A stretch of 15,148 bases of DNA from JAFGNW01 sp964618515 (GTDB lineage Bacteria; Zixibacteria; MSB-5A5; GN15; FEB-12). The notes beneath the pieces were generated by a model. It saw only the letters and a program-made list of their open reading frames with translations, ran no database searches and was not told the DNA's origin. A program made the position numbers and the translations under genes. Each line of letters starts with the position of its first letter. Positions within the stretch are counted from its first letter, which is position 1. The stretch spans positions 1 through 15,148 of the forward strand of contig CAZUAS010000071.1 in the NCBI GenBank assembly GCA_964618515.1, in the 5' to 3' direction. This document shows positions 7,741-14,333 of this stretch, piece by piece.

Positions 7741-7769
7741 ATTATAAAAAAATACTTTTAATCTGTCAA
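7741..7769 (-). promoter_or_regulatory. Exact-consensus sigma-70-type promoter of the large secreted protein gene
   Basis: On the minus strand TTGACA (7764-7769) and TATAAT (7741-7746) are both perfect and separated by exactly 17 bases. The predicted start is near 7734, giving a leader of about 80 bases before the ATG at 7654. This predicts strong basal expression of a surface protein, unless the adjacent inverted repeat modulates it. Confidence 0.85.
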
Positions 7770-7770
7770 G

Positions 7771-7796
7771 TTTTATATCTTATACAGGATATAAAA
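7771..7796. repeat. 9-bp inverted repeat just upstream of the consensus promoter (possible operator or activator site)
   Basis: Arms TTTTATATC (7771-7779) and GATATAAAA (7788-7796) are perfectly complementary, with an 8-base spacer TTATACAG. The centre is about 50 bases upstream of the predicted transcription start and directly abuts the -35 box. That is a usual place for an activator dimer or for an UP-element-like AT-rich tract. It has no T-run context for termination. Function is inferred from position only. Confidence 0.5.
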
Positions 7797-7974
7797 ATAC
7801 TACCGGTAATGATTCCATGTTAAAACTTACCCTGTTTTTAATTCTAATTAATTTTCCATATAAACCAATCGTTTAGTTTGACCGGATAACCCATTCTCAG
7901 TTTTTTAACAGGTTAGATACATGTTCATTTAGATATTTTTTTGAGTAAGGAGCGAGGAAATCGAAAATAAAAAA

Positions 7975-8047
<73 letters not shown>

Positions 8048-8064
8048 AGGAAATAAGTTTTGTC

Positions 8065-8092
8065 AATTTATCAACTTTTCGACTGATGTCAA
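8065..8092 (-). promoter_or_regulatory. Promoter of tRNA-Phe
   Basis: On the minus strand TTGACA (8087-8092) is followed after 16 bases by TAAATT (8065-8070). The predicted start is about 10 bases before the tRNA 5' end. The promoter sits in the 52-base gap after the small membrane protein gene, so the tRNA can be transcribed independently. Confidence 0.65.
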
Positions 8093-8099
8093 ATTAAAT

Positions 8100-8474
8100 T
8101 TACCTTTTTTTTGTAATAAAACCTTTGGTATCCGATGACAGCAGAAAATAAACCGAAGCCAGAGAGAGTACCAGCAAAACAATACTTTCCGCCCGTTTAA
8201 TCTGAAACAAAGCCAGAATAATAATAAGGATGTTCAGTATAATCATGCTGTACCAGCCCCAGATTTTTAAATCCCGGTAAGCCATGACAATGATAAGCAG
8301 AATCAGACCCAGCAACAGAAAGATTATGTAACTGGCAAAATCCTGATAATTGTGATCCATAAAACCGAGAATGATTTTCACCCCGCCATAGAGTATGAAT
8401 ACGACCGCAAAGAAATATCCATACCACTTGGCGAGATTGAAAAAGAGCGGTTGTTTAACTTTTTTTTCAGACAT
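8100..8474 (-). CDS. Small four-helix membrane protein, function unknown
   Basis: A 124-residue protein with four hydrophobic segments at about 17-37, 46-66, 73-91 and 96-113. The N-terminus (MSEKKVKQP) and C-terminus (TKGFITKKR) are both basic, consistent with both ends being cytoplasmic. I do not recognise the family and see no catalytic motif. AAAGG lies 8 bases before the ATG. It starts 14 bases after the stop of the ROK kinase and is probably cotranscribed with it; no functional link is evident. Confidence 0.8.
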   Translation of the reverse strand: MSEKKVKQPLFFNLAKWYGYFFAVVFILYGGVKIILGFMDHNYQDFASYIIFLLLGLILLIIVMAYRDLKIWGWYSMIILNILIIILALFQIKRAESIVLLVLSLASVYFLLSSDTKGFITKKR

Positions 8475-8488
8475 TTTCTAAACCTTTA

Positions 8489-9460
8489 TTATATAGTCAT
8501 CTCACCCAGAATGCCGGCTCCAATAAAACCGGCATCGTTCCCAAGAGTGGCTCGGGCGACTCTTAATTTTTCAGTTGCGGGTTTAAACGCCTGGGCTTTT
8601 ATCTGCGAAGCCACCCGGTCAACAAATTCCGTCCCGCCGTCGGCCACCCCGCCACCAATAACTACGATTTCGGGATTAAAAAGATTCACCACCCCGGCCA
8701 GTCCGATACCCAGGTACATCGCCGTTTCATTGATAATATCGAGCGCGATTTCATCGTTCTTTTTGACTGCGGCAAACAGCTTTTTTATATTCAGGTTATT
8801 GAGGTCACCATCAAGTATTTCTTCAAATATCGGGGTTAAGTTATTCTTTAATTTATTGTTGGCACGGCTGATAATTGCCTGTGAAGAACAGAAGGCTTCA
8901 ATACAACCGCGATTGCCACAACGGCACTGTGGTCCGTGCATATCAATCGTGATATGTCCCAGTTCCCCGGCGGTGTAGTTGGCACCCCGCCATAACCGGC
9001 CATCGAGGATAATCCCTCCGCCTATGCCGGTTCCAACCGTAACACAAACCACCGATTTATAGCCCACGGCGGCTCCGAAACGAGCCTCGGCCAACGCCAT
9101 GACATTAACATCGTTATCTACCAGAACCGGTAAATTCAAGCGTTCACGCAGAATCCGGCCGATTTCCATCCCCTCCCATCCCTTTATATTGGGACTGCAA
9201 CCGATAACCTTACCTTCCCGGTTATCCACCGCCCCGGGAGTACCCACCCCCAGCCAGCGGACATTATAATCTTCTTCAGCGGCGTAATAAAGCAGGCTTT
9301 CGGAAATGTTAGTGACCAGATGCATCAGGGGTTCGGGACCCTTCTCCACCAGTGTCGGACGCTGTTCGCGATAGAGTATTTTACCGTCATGAGAAACCAA
9401 TCCAAATTTGATATTGGTGGCTCCGATATCAATTCCGGCGTAAACTTGATTGTTCGACAT
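8489..9460 (-). CDS. ROK-family sugar kinase (probable glucokinase)
   Basis: A 323-residue cytoplasmic kinase of the ROK family, which phosphorylates hexoses such as glucose with ATP (some members act on N-acetylhexosamines). Landmarks are the phosphate loop AGIDIGATNIKFG (8-20), GVGTPGAVD (71-79), NLPVLVDNDVNV with catalytic Asp117, the second phosphate motif VGTGIGGGI (142-150), GELGH (165-169) and the zinc site CRCGNRGCIE (Cys179, Cys181, Cys186, with His169). The C-terminal IVVIGGGVADGG is also typical. There is no N-terminal helix-turn-helix, so it is an enzyme rather than a ROK repressor. Glucokinase is the usual default for this length and motif set, but the sugar is unproven. The ribosome binding site is weak, and the predicted promoter leaves almost no leader. 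It heads a two-gene unit. Confidence 0.93.
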   Translation of the reverse strand: MSNNQVYAGIDIGATNIKFGLVSHDGKILYREQRPTLVEKGPEPLMHLVTNISESLLYYAAEEDYNVRWLGVGTPGAVDNREGKVIGCSPNIKGWEGMEIGRILRERLNLPVLVDNDVNVMALAEARFGAAVGYKSVVCVTVGTGIGGGIILDGRLWRGANYTAGELGHITIDMHGPQCRCGNRGCIEAFCSSQAIISRANNKLKNNLTPIFEEILDGDLNNLNIKKLFAAVKKNDEIALDIINETAMYLGIGLAGVVNLFNPEIVVIGGGVADGGTEFVDRVASQIKAQAFKPATEKLRVARATLGNDAGFIGAGILGEMTI

Positions 9461-9466
9461 CGCTGC

Positions 9467-9496
9467 AGTATCTCTATCTTTTTAAATCTCGGTCAA
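9467..9496 (-). promoter_or_regulatory. Candidate promoter of the ROK kinase gene
   Basis: On the minus strand TTGACC (9491-9496) is followed, 18 bases later, by GATACT (9467-9472). The start would fall almost on the ATG at 9460, giving a leaderless or very short-leader transcript, consistent with the absence of a clear ribosome binding site. The -10 match is modest. Confidence 0.3.
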
Positions 9497-9600
9497 CCCG
9501 GTTGTCGTAACCGGGCACTTAACTCAAGGAAATTAATCGGTGACCATTTTTAAGTCAAGACGAAACCGGTCTTACGACTTAGCCGGTTAACGGGTAACCG
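9497..9600. repeat. Cluster of three hairpin-forming inverted repeats in the spacer upstream of the ROK kinase
   Basis: Three inverted repeats lie within about 100 bases. CCCGGTT/AACCGGG spans 9497-9515 with a 5-base loop. TAAGTC-AAGAC/GTCTT-(AC)-GACTTA spans 9551-9581 with a 7-base loop and a 2-base bulge. CGGTTA/TAACCG spans 9584-9600 with a 5-base loop. In addition AACCGG (9564-9569) can pair with CCGGTT (9583-9588), competing with the second and third hairpins. None has a T-run, so none is an ordinary terminator. They may end or process the upstream transcript, form a leader, or bind a regulator. Confidence 0.5.
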
Positions 9601-9615
9601 CGTATCAAAAGGGAC

Positions 9616-11115
9616 CTATAACACCTTTCTTTTTTTCAAAAATATGATTGTCAGGGCCAAAAATAAAAGAGTGACAAAGGCAAAGACAAAATACATCAGC
9701 TCGACTCCGACGGCTTTCTGCTGGACAAAAACCGGCAGGTATCGCAGGAAGGTGTTGAACAATACCAGACCGGTAAGGCAGAAGACAATTCTTCGGGAGC
9801 TACCCGACAGGGCATAGCCCAGAACCGTTCCTGACAGGGCATGAAAGAGTATCAGAAAACTACTCTCCAGCAAAGCGCCCGAAAACATATTCAGAATACC
9901 GATAGGACGCGCCAGGTAGCAGGCTTCCATGAAACCGAAACCCACTCCGCAAAAAGTGCCGATATAAAGAAACCTGTTTTCACGAATCCTGAATCCAAAG
10001 AGGATCAATATAATAGTTGCCAGCTTCACCGTTTCCTGAATAAGGCCGGCCACCAAAGCCGGTAACCAGCCGCCCACATACAGGGAACCGCCGTCTGTTA
10101 CCAGCGGCACCAGCCATCGCGTAATTATGTATTTCTGTATGGGAATCTGTGTCACCAGCATCAGAAAATACGCGACCGCCCCGATTAAGAAAGCCAGATA
10201 CGAAAAGCGCCACTTGAATCCCCCCAAAACTAAAAACAGAGCTGATAAAACCGCCACTATCAAATAAAACACATACGATGGCAAGGCTGATAGAAAAGTG
10301 TTAAAACTGTATTTCAGCGGCACTGGGGAAGGCGGCTTTTGCCGCACCAGGTCAAGGTATGCGCGGATACGATAATTGGGAAAATCAAGTCTTACCAGCC
10401 TCCCGTCCCGGGTCAAGAAGGCATGGAATTCCTGGGGCTGGGTTAAATGTATCTGATAAACCGAATCGAATTTGTTCTGATAGAGCTCTTTGTTCAAAAA
10501 AGCATCTACCGTTCCGAATAACGGCGCTTTATACATGGATTGCGGCAAATATATAGAATCAACAAGGGTATCCCCTATCCTGATTTTCTTCATGGCCAAA
10601 AAAAGTTCAAGCTGGTCAACAAAATAATTTTCCCAGGCAAAGAAATCATCAGGAAAGGGGATTGTCCTGTTTTCTTTCTTTCCGGAACGTGTAAAAAAAC
10701 CTTCGAGAGCATCACCTTTCAATTCAAATTCGAACTTTTCGGTGATATCGTTGATTTTAATTTTCAGCTTATCACCCAGGTAATACCCTTCATCGGAAAC
10801 ATAATGGTCACCCTGGATATCCATTACCAGCTGGTTGTCAGGACGGTGATAATTGATGGCTAATTTATTATTAATGACGTAACCATGACGGCCGTTTATT
10901 TCGATTTCTTCCTTCACGACTGAAAGGAGCTGACCGATAGTACTGTCACGGGAAACGAATGTCCAAAGCCGGGTTTCGCCGACGGGTCGGTACCTGGCAA
11001 AAGCCGGTATATTTTGCCCTGAGCGAACCGGCGGGACTTTTTCAGCTTGAGAACAAACCGGTGATGAAACATAAAACATCAATACCAGCCCGAATATGTT
11101 CAATTTACTCAACAT
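9616..11115 (-). CDS. Signal-peptide protein with C-terminal PrsW-like membrane protease domain
   Basis: A 499-residue protein in two parts. Residues 1-22 are a signal peptide, followed by a soluble, probably periplasmic, beta-rich domain to about 275 that I do not recognise. About 278-495 contains roughly eight hydrophobic segments resembling the PrsW family of intramembrane metalloproteases, which cleave membrane proteins such as anti-sigma factors. Putative metal-site motifs are QETVK (360-364), VGFGFMEACY (391-400, Glu397) and LFHALSGTVLGYAL (His425). The family's first motif is usually EExxK, so Gln360 replaces one glutamate, and activity is uncertain. The ATG is only 3 bases from an adapter sequence, so the true upstream region and ribosome binding site are missing, and an upstream start cannot be excluded. 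Rare C-terminal hydrophobicity ends in KKRKVL. Confidence 0.75.
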   Translation of the reverse strand: MLSKLNIFGLVLMFYVSSPVCSQAEKVPPVRSGQNIPAFARYRPVGETRLWTFVSRDSTIGQLLSVVKEEIEINGRHGYVINNKLAINYHRPDNQLVMDIQGDHYVSDEGYYLGDKLKIKINDITEKFEFELKGDALEGFFTRSGKKENRTIPFPDDFFAWENYFVDQLELFLAMKKIRIGDTLVDSIYLPQSMYKAPLFGTVDAFLNKELYQNKFDSVYQIHLTQPQEFHAFLTRDGRLVRLDFPNYRIRAYLDLVRQKPPSPVPLKYSFNTFLSALPSYVFYLIVAVLSALFLVLGGFKWRFSYLAFLIGAVAYFLMLVTQIPIQKYIITRWLVPLVTDGGSLYVGGWLPALVAGLIQETVKLATIILILFGFRIRENRFLYIGTFCGVGFGFMEACYLARPIGILNMFSGALLESSFLILFHALSGTVLGYALSGSSRRIVFCLTGLVLFNTFLRYLPVFVQQKAVGVELMYFVFAFVTLLFLALTIIFLKKRKVL

Positions 11116-11118
11116 AGC

Positions 11119-11156
11119 AGATCGGAAGAGCGTCGTGTAGGGAAAGAGTGTAGGAT
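11119..11156. other. Illumina TruSeq read-1 adapter with start of i5 index (assembly contamination)
   Basis: Positions 11119-11151 match the reverse complement of the TruSeq read-1 adapter, beginning AGATCGGAAGAGCGTCGTGT. The following AGGAT (11152-11156) falls where an i5 index starts and matches the first five bases of the reverse complement of D503 (CCTATCCT, from memory). It marks the artificial end of contig 1. Confidence 0.97.
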
Positions 11157-11166
11157 NNNNNNNNNN
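11157..11166. other. Scaffold gap (10 N)
   Basis: Ten unknown bases join two contigs. Exactly ten suggests a default gap length rather than a measured distance. Because the left contig ends in adapter, adjacency and orientation of the two sides rest only on whatever linkage the scaffolder used. Confidence 0.98.
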
Positions 11167-11198
11167 GTAACAATTATTAATATCTTGTCAAACAAAAA

Positions 11199-11936
11199 TC
11201 ACGATTGTACAAATGAACCTGACATATTTACAGAAGGTATGTTACATAATAGATGAGAAATAATTTTATATGATAATTGCGAGGCCTCGCCGAGAAATAC
11301 AATATACTCGCCGGCGGCGGTATTCTCGGCCGTATCGGATATAACGCGAATAATAACAAAAGGAACCCGGTTCATAAAGCATACCTGCCCGACGGCGCCG
11401 CCTTCCATTTCCGTAGCCACGGCTCCGAATTCCCGTTGCAACCAACGGATCCTTTTTTTATCGGATATAAAAGTATCCCCGGTGGCGATAGTTCCCACCA
11501 GCATCTGACCAATTCCAGGTTCAACCTCAGCGGTATCTTCATAAGCCTTGCAGGCAGCCCGAACCAGCGCCGGACTGGCTTCAATCATCCGTGCCAAATC
11601 GGGTATTTCACCCGGCCTTCGACCAAAAGCAGTAAGGTCAATATCATATTGGACAACGTAGTTAGAAATGACGATATCACCGGGTCTGAGGTTGGGTACA
11701 AGGGCACCAGCCAGACCGGAAAAGATAACCGCCTTCACTCCAAAACGGTCAATCAATAACTGCGTAGCAACAGCGGCATTAACTTTTCCCACCCCGCAAC
11801 GGAGTAATATGACTTTTTGACCGGCCAAATTGCCAAAGTGAAATTCTATCCCGGACTGAACAACCACCTGTTCCAGCTCAAGGTTATCTTTTAAAAGTAC
11901 TATTTCCTCCTCCAAAGCGCTGATAAGGCCAATCAT
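11199..11936 (-). CDS. mtnN: 5'-methylthioadenosine/S-adenosylhomocysteine nucleosidase (MtnN/Pfs)
   Basis: Cytoplasmic nucleosidase that hydrolyses S-adenosylhomocysteine and methylthioadenosine to adenine and the thioribose product. It recycles by-products of methylation and polyamine synthesis and, where LuxS exists, feeds AI-2 formation. The N-terminus IGLISALEEEIVLL carries the glutamate equivalent to E. coli Glu12 (Glu11). Also visible are CGVGKVNAA, FSGLAGAL, DIVIS, ATGDTFI, the ribose-binding TEMEGGAVGQVC (Glu178, equivalent to Glu174) and VISDTAE with the catalytic Asp201 (equivalent to Asp197). At 245 residues it is slightly longer than typical (about 230), with a C-terminal tail after LLCN. 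It lies 65 bases after a methyltransferase gene and probably in one operon with it and hisS. GGGGG precedes the ATG. No terminator is visible before the assembly gap. Confidence 0.95.
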   Translation of the reverse strand: MIGLISALEEEIVLLKDNLELEQVVVQSGIEFHFGNLAGQKVILLRCGVGKVNAAVATQLLIDRFGVKAVIFSGLAGALVPNLRPGDIVISNYVVQYDIDLTAFGRRPGEIPDLARMIEASPALVRAACKAYEDTAEVEPGIGQMLVGTIATGDTFISDKKRIRWLQREFGAVATEMEGGAVGQVCFMNRVPFVIIRVISDTAENTAAGEYIVFLGEASQLSYKIISHLLCNIPSVNMSGSFVQS

Positions 11937-12001
11937 AAAATGCCCCCAAAATCCGGCGTTATTCTTTTTATATCGGTTAAATATCTTAATAATAAAGTAT
12001 T

Positions 12002-12760
12002 TCAGTGGGGAGCTTTATGGGCGGTGAGGACAAGGTCCCGGGAAGATGGGGTGAAACGACGCTCAAGGCAAAGGTCGCCATACTTTTTTATTTTTCCAAA
12101 ACCGGCCATTTTAAGAGCGGTTACCATTTCATCCACTGTAAAATTATCAAAATCGCTTCGAAATGGTTCCATTTGAACGGGTTTCCGGCCCAAATCCAGG
12201 CGGATGATATAAAGCGAATATCGGCGACCCTTTCTCTCCGTAAAGCGAATGTAAATCAACCCCTTGTGTACGGTAGTCCTTACCGGCATCAACACGTCTT
12301 CCCTTAGCGCCAGGTAGTTGAGCATCTGAATCAAAAGTGTACCACCTGGTTTCAAAACCGCCTTGAAATTTTTTAGACTTTTATGGAGATCGGAAAGGGA
12401 ATTTACCCCGCTGATGGCATTGGCCAGGCAAACCACCAGGTCAAATTTGTTATCCAAAATACGGGGTAAATTCTCGAATTCGCCATAACGGAAAGTAAGA
12501 GGATGATGCGAGCTTAGAGTCTTTTCCCTGGCCCGCTTAATCATCCTCCTTGAACGGTCAATACCGACGGTGTCAATCCCGGCCTCAGCAAAAAGACGCG
12601 TTGTCAGACCGGTAGCGCATCCGGCATCAAGTACCGATGAGGGATGGAATTTTTCAATTATTGCCGTAACCTCGCGCCTGTGACTCTCTTCCCGGCGGGC
12701 GGCATCAGTCAGCCAGTCATATTCCTGAGCATATTTATCAAAAAAAGATACCTTTTTCAT
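12002..12760 (-). CDS. Class I SAM-dependent methyltransferase, substrate unknown
   Basis: A 252-residue Rossmann-fold methyltransferase. Motif I is VLDAGCATG (43-51) and the acidic residue binding the SAM ribose is Asp68 in VGIDRS. FDLVVCLANAISGV (motif II/IV region) and VLKPGGTLLIQMLN (motif III/V) follow. The N-terminal FFDKYAQEYDWLTDA resembles the start of UbiE/BioC-like and methyltransferase-25/11 family members. It does not identify the substrate. It starts 20 bases after the hisS stop and precedes mtnN, whose enzyme destroys the S-adenosylhomocysteine this protein would make. It could modify a small molecule, lipid or tRNA; none of these is supported specifically. Confidence 0.88.
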   Translation of the reverse strand: MKKVSFFDKYAQEYDWLTDAARREESHRREVTAIIEKFHPSSVLDAGCATGLTTRLFAEAGIDTVGIDRSRRMIKRAREKTLSSHHPLTFRYGEFENLPRILDNKFDLVVCLANAISGVNSLSDLHKSLKNFKAVLKPGGTLLIQMLNYLALREDVLMPVRTTVHKGLIYIRFTERKGRRYSLYIIRLDLGRKPVQMEPFRSDFDNFTVDEMVTALKMAGFGKIKKYGDLCLERRFTPSSRDLVLTAHKAPH

Positions 12761-12780
12761 TTTTGTTCTTTATTAACAAT

Positions 12781-14214
12781 TCATTGGAGATGTTTTTTTA
12801 GATAATCAATCAACCCGGAACGGGGAATTCTTTCCTGAAAACCCTCAGCCTTGAGCCAGGCTTCACGGTTTGAGGTCCCGTCGGCTTTTTTCGCACCGGC
12901 CGCAAGATTTTTCACCGTTACCTGACCAGACTCGAATTCTTCGGAACCGGCAATAACCGCGAATGGTATACCCAGCTTATCGGCGTATTTAACCTGACGG
13001 GTCAGGTTTTTCGTATCCCCGCAGTAGATTTCCGAGGCTATCCCCGCCTGGCGAAGCTGACGAAGGATTACCAGGTATTCCGGCAGGCGCTCCTGGTCCA
13101 TAACTGTTACCAGTACTTTCGAGGTCGACGATTCCATCTTCAGTTTACGTAAAGCCACCAGAGCTACCAATAAGCGGTCGATTCCTATTGAGGAACCCAC
13201 CGCCGGTACCGATTGGTTTAAAAAACGCTGTACCAGGTTGTCATATCGCCCGCCGGAAAATACCGAGCCATATTCGGGCAGGTCCAGAAGGGTGGTTTCA
13301 AAAACCGGGCCGGTATAATACCCCAGTCCACGAACAATGGTTAGGTCAACCATAGACCTGTTTTCATCAATAGCCATACTTTTAAGATGACTTTGAATCT
13401 GACGAAGTTCCGACACACCTTCTCCGACACTGGTTATATCCCCCATTATTTCCATAACTTTATCGAGAGGGTCCTTATCAGGATGTAAAGCAACTTCGAG
13501 AAAAGTATCGAGCTTGTCAATCCAGCCACTCTTAAGTTTGAGGCCTGAGATTTTATCTCCGGAACTGTCAACTCGACCCGGGCCGAGCTCAAGCAAAACC
13601 GCCTCTTTTCCCTGTTTTTCCAGTTTATCGATAACCCTCATGACATCAGGACCAGCTTCGGAGGGAATACCCGCCCATTCGACCAGACCGTTTAAAATCT
13701 TACGGTTGGAGTAGCGGACTTTAAAATTTTCAATTCCCAGATGTTCGAAGGTAGTAACCATGGCGGCGATAATCTCGGCATCGGCCAGCATATTTTTTGA
13801 ACCGACAATGTCAATATCAAACTGCATGAATTCGCGAAACCTTCCCGGCCCGGGTTTATCCACCCGCCAAACATTACCATACTGATAACGACGGAAAGGC
13901 AATGCCAGGTTGGGCTGGGAAGCGACATAACGCGCCAGCGAAAGCGTAAACTCGTAACGCAACGCCATGGCAACCTCATCGGGACCGGTAAAACCAAACA
14001 GTTCCGCCAGGGAATCTTTGCTGTAATGCGGACCCAGCAGGATTTCAGCAAATTCCAGGGAAGCCGTCTGAAGCGGAAGAAAACCCATCAGGCGGAACAC
14101 TTCACACACTTTCTCTATCATCCGCTCGCGGGCGTACTGTTCTTCCGGAGGATAATCCCTAAACCCCTTAAGAAGCTGCGGCTTGACTTTTATAGCTTTC
14201 TTTTTTTCACCCAT
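12781..14214 (-). CDS. hisS: Histidyl-tRNA synthetase
   Basis: Class II synthetase that charges tRNA-His. The order is LLKGFRDYPPEE (14-25), LRYEFTLSLARYVA (85-98), motif 2 FRRYQYGNVWRVDKPGPGRF then REFMQFDIDIVG (107-138), the histidine-binding VRGLGYYTGPVFET (294-307), SGGRYDNL (320-327) and motif 3 AVGSSIGIDRL (338-348). An anticodon-binding domain follows from about 380 to the end. Length (477) is longer than the roughly 420 of E. coli. The motif wording (YEFT, GRFREFMQFDID, RGLGYYTG) is closer to the eukaryotic/archaeal and alphaproteobacterial-type HisRS than to the common bacterial type with RPEGT. The ATG at 14214 has only a weak ribosome binding site. It appears to head an operon with the methyltransferase and mtnN. 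Confidence 0.96.
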   Translation of the reverse strand: MGEKKKAIKVKPQLLKGFRDYPPEEQYARERMIEKVCEVFRLMGFLPLQTASLEFAEILLGPHYSKDSLAELFGFTGPDEVAMALRYEFTLSLARYVASQPNLALPFRRYQYGNVWRVDKPGPGRFREFMQFDIDIVGSKNMLADAEIIAAMVTTFEHLGIENFKVRYSNRKILNGLVEWAGIPSEAGPDVMRVIDKLEKQGKEAVLLELGPGRVDSSGDKISGLKLKSGWIDKLDTFLEVALHPDKDPLDKVMEIMGDITSVGEGVSELRQIQSHLKSMAIDENRSMVDLTIVRGLGYYTGPVFETTLLDLPEYGSVFSGGRYDNLVQRFLNQSVPAVGSSIGIDRLLVALVALRKLKMESSTSKVLVTVMDQERLPEYLVILRQLRQAGIASEIYCGDTKNLTRQVKYADKLGIPFAVIAGSEEFESGQVTVKNLAAGAKKADGTSNREAWLKAEGFQERIPRSGLIDYLKKHLQ

Positions 14215-14333
14215 TTTTTACCGTTTAAGTTCTGTATTTAATTATTTTTTTATTATAAAGAAAGTTTTTTTTGAATATCTTTTTATCTGGAATGTATTGA
14301 AAATATTAACTGTAATAGTCGAAAGGACTAACT
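14215..14333. promoter_or_regulatory. Divergent promoter region between hisS and the hydrolase gene
   Basis: A 119-base AT-rich spacer between divergent genes. On the minus strand an exact TATAAT (14252-14257) lies about 38 bases from the hisS start, without a good -35. On the plus strand TTGAAT near 14271 and GAAAGGA (14321-14327, ribosome binding site 6 bases before the ATG) serve the hydrolase; its -10 element is unclear. No T-box or other leader structure is apparent. Confidence 0.5.

Larger units (their letters stand above)
7655..7974. promoter_or_regulatory. AT-rich regulatory spacer between tRNA-Phe and the large secreted protein gene
   Basis: A 320-base gene-free stretch. The part nearest the secreted protein holds an exact-consensus promoter and an inverted repeat (listed separately) and a leader of about 80 bases ending in a strong ribosome binding site. 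The tRNA-proximal part (about 7800-7970) has a T-rich tail after the tRNA, and I see nothing else in it. Confidence 0.6.

Noticed and set aside
7844..7974. Possible small gene or RNA between tRNA-Phe and the promoter of the secreted protein
   Set aside because: No convincing ORF with a ribosome binding site and no strong hairpin; only AT-rich sequence.
8352..8978. 208-codon plus-strand ORF
   Set aside because: It lies antisense across the ROK kinase and the small membrane protein, and is low-complexity (Ser/Pro/Ile-rich) without family features.
11119..11156. Inverted or mobile-element end at the contig junction
   Set aside because: The sequence is an exact sequencing adapter, not a biological element.
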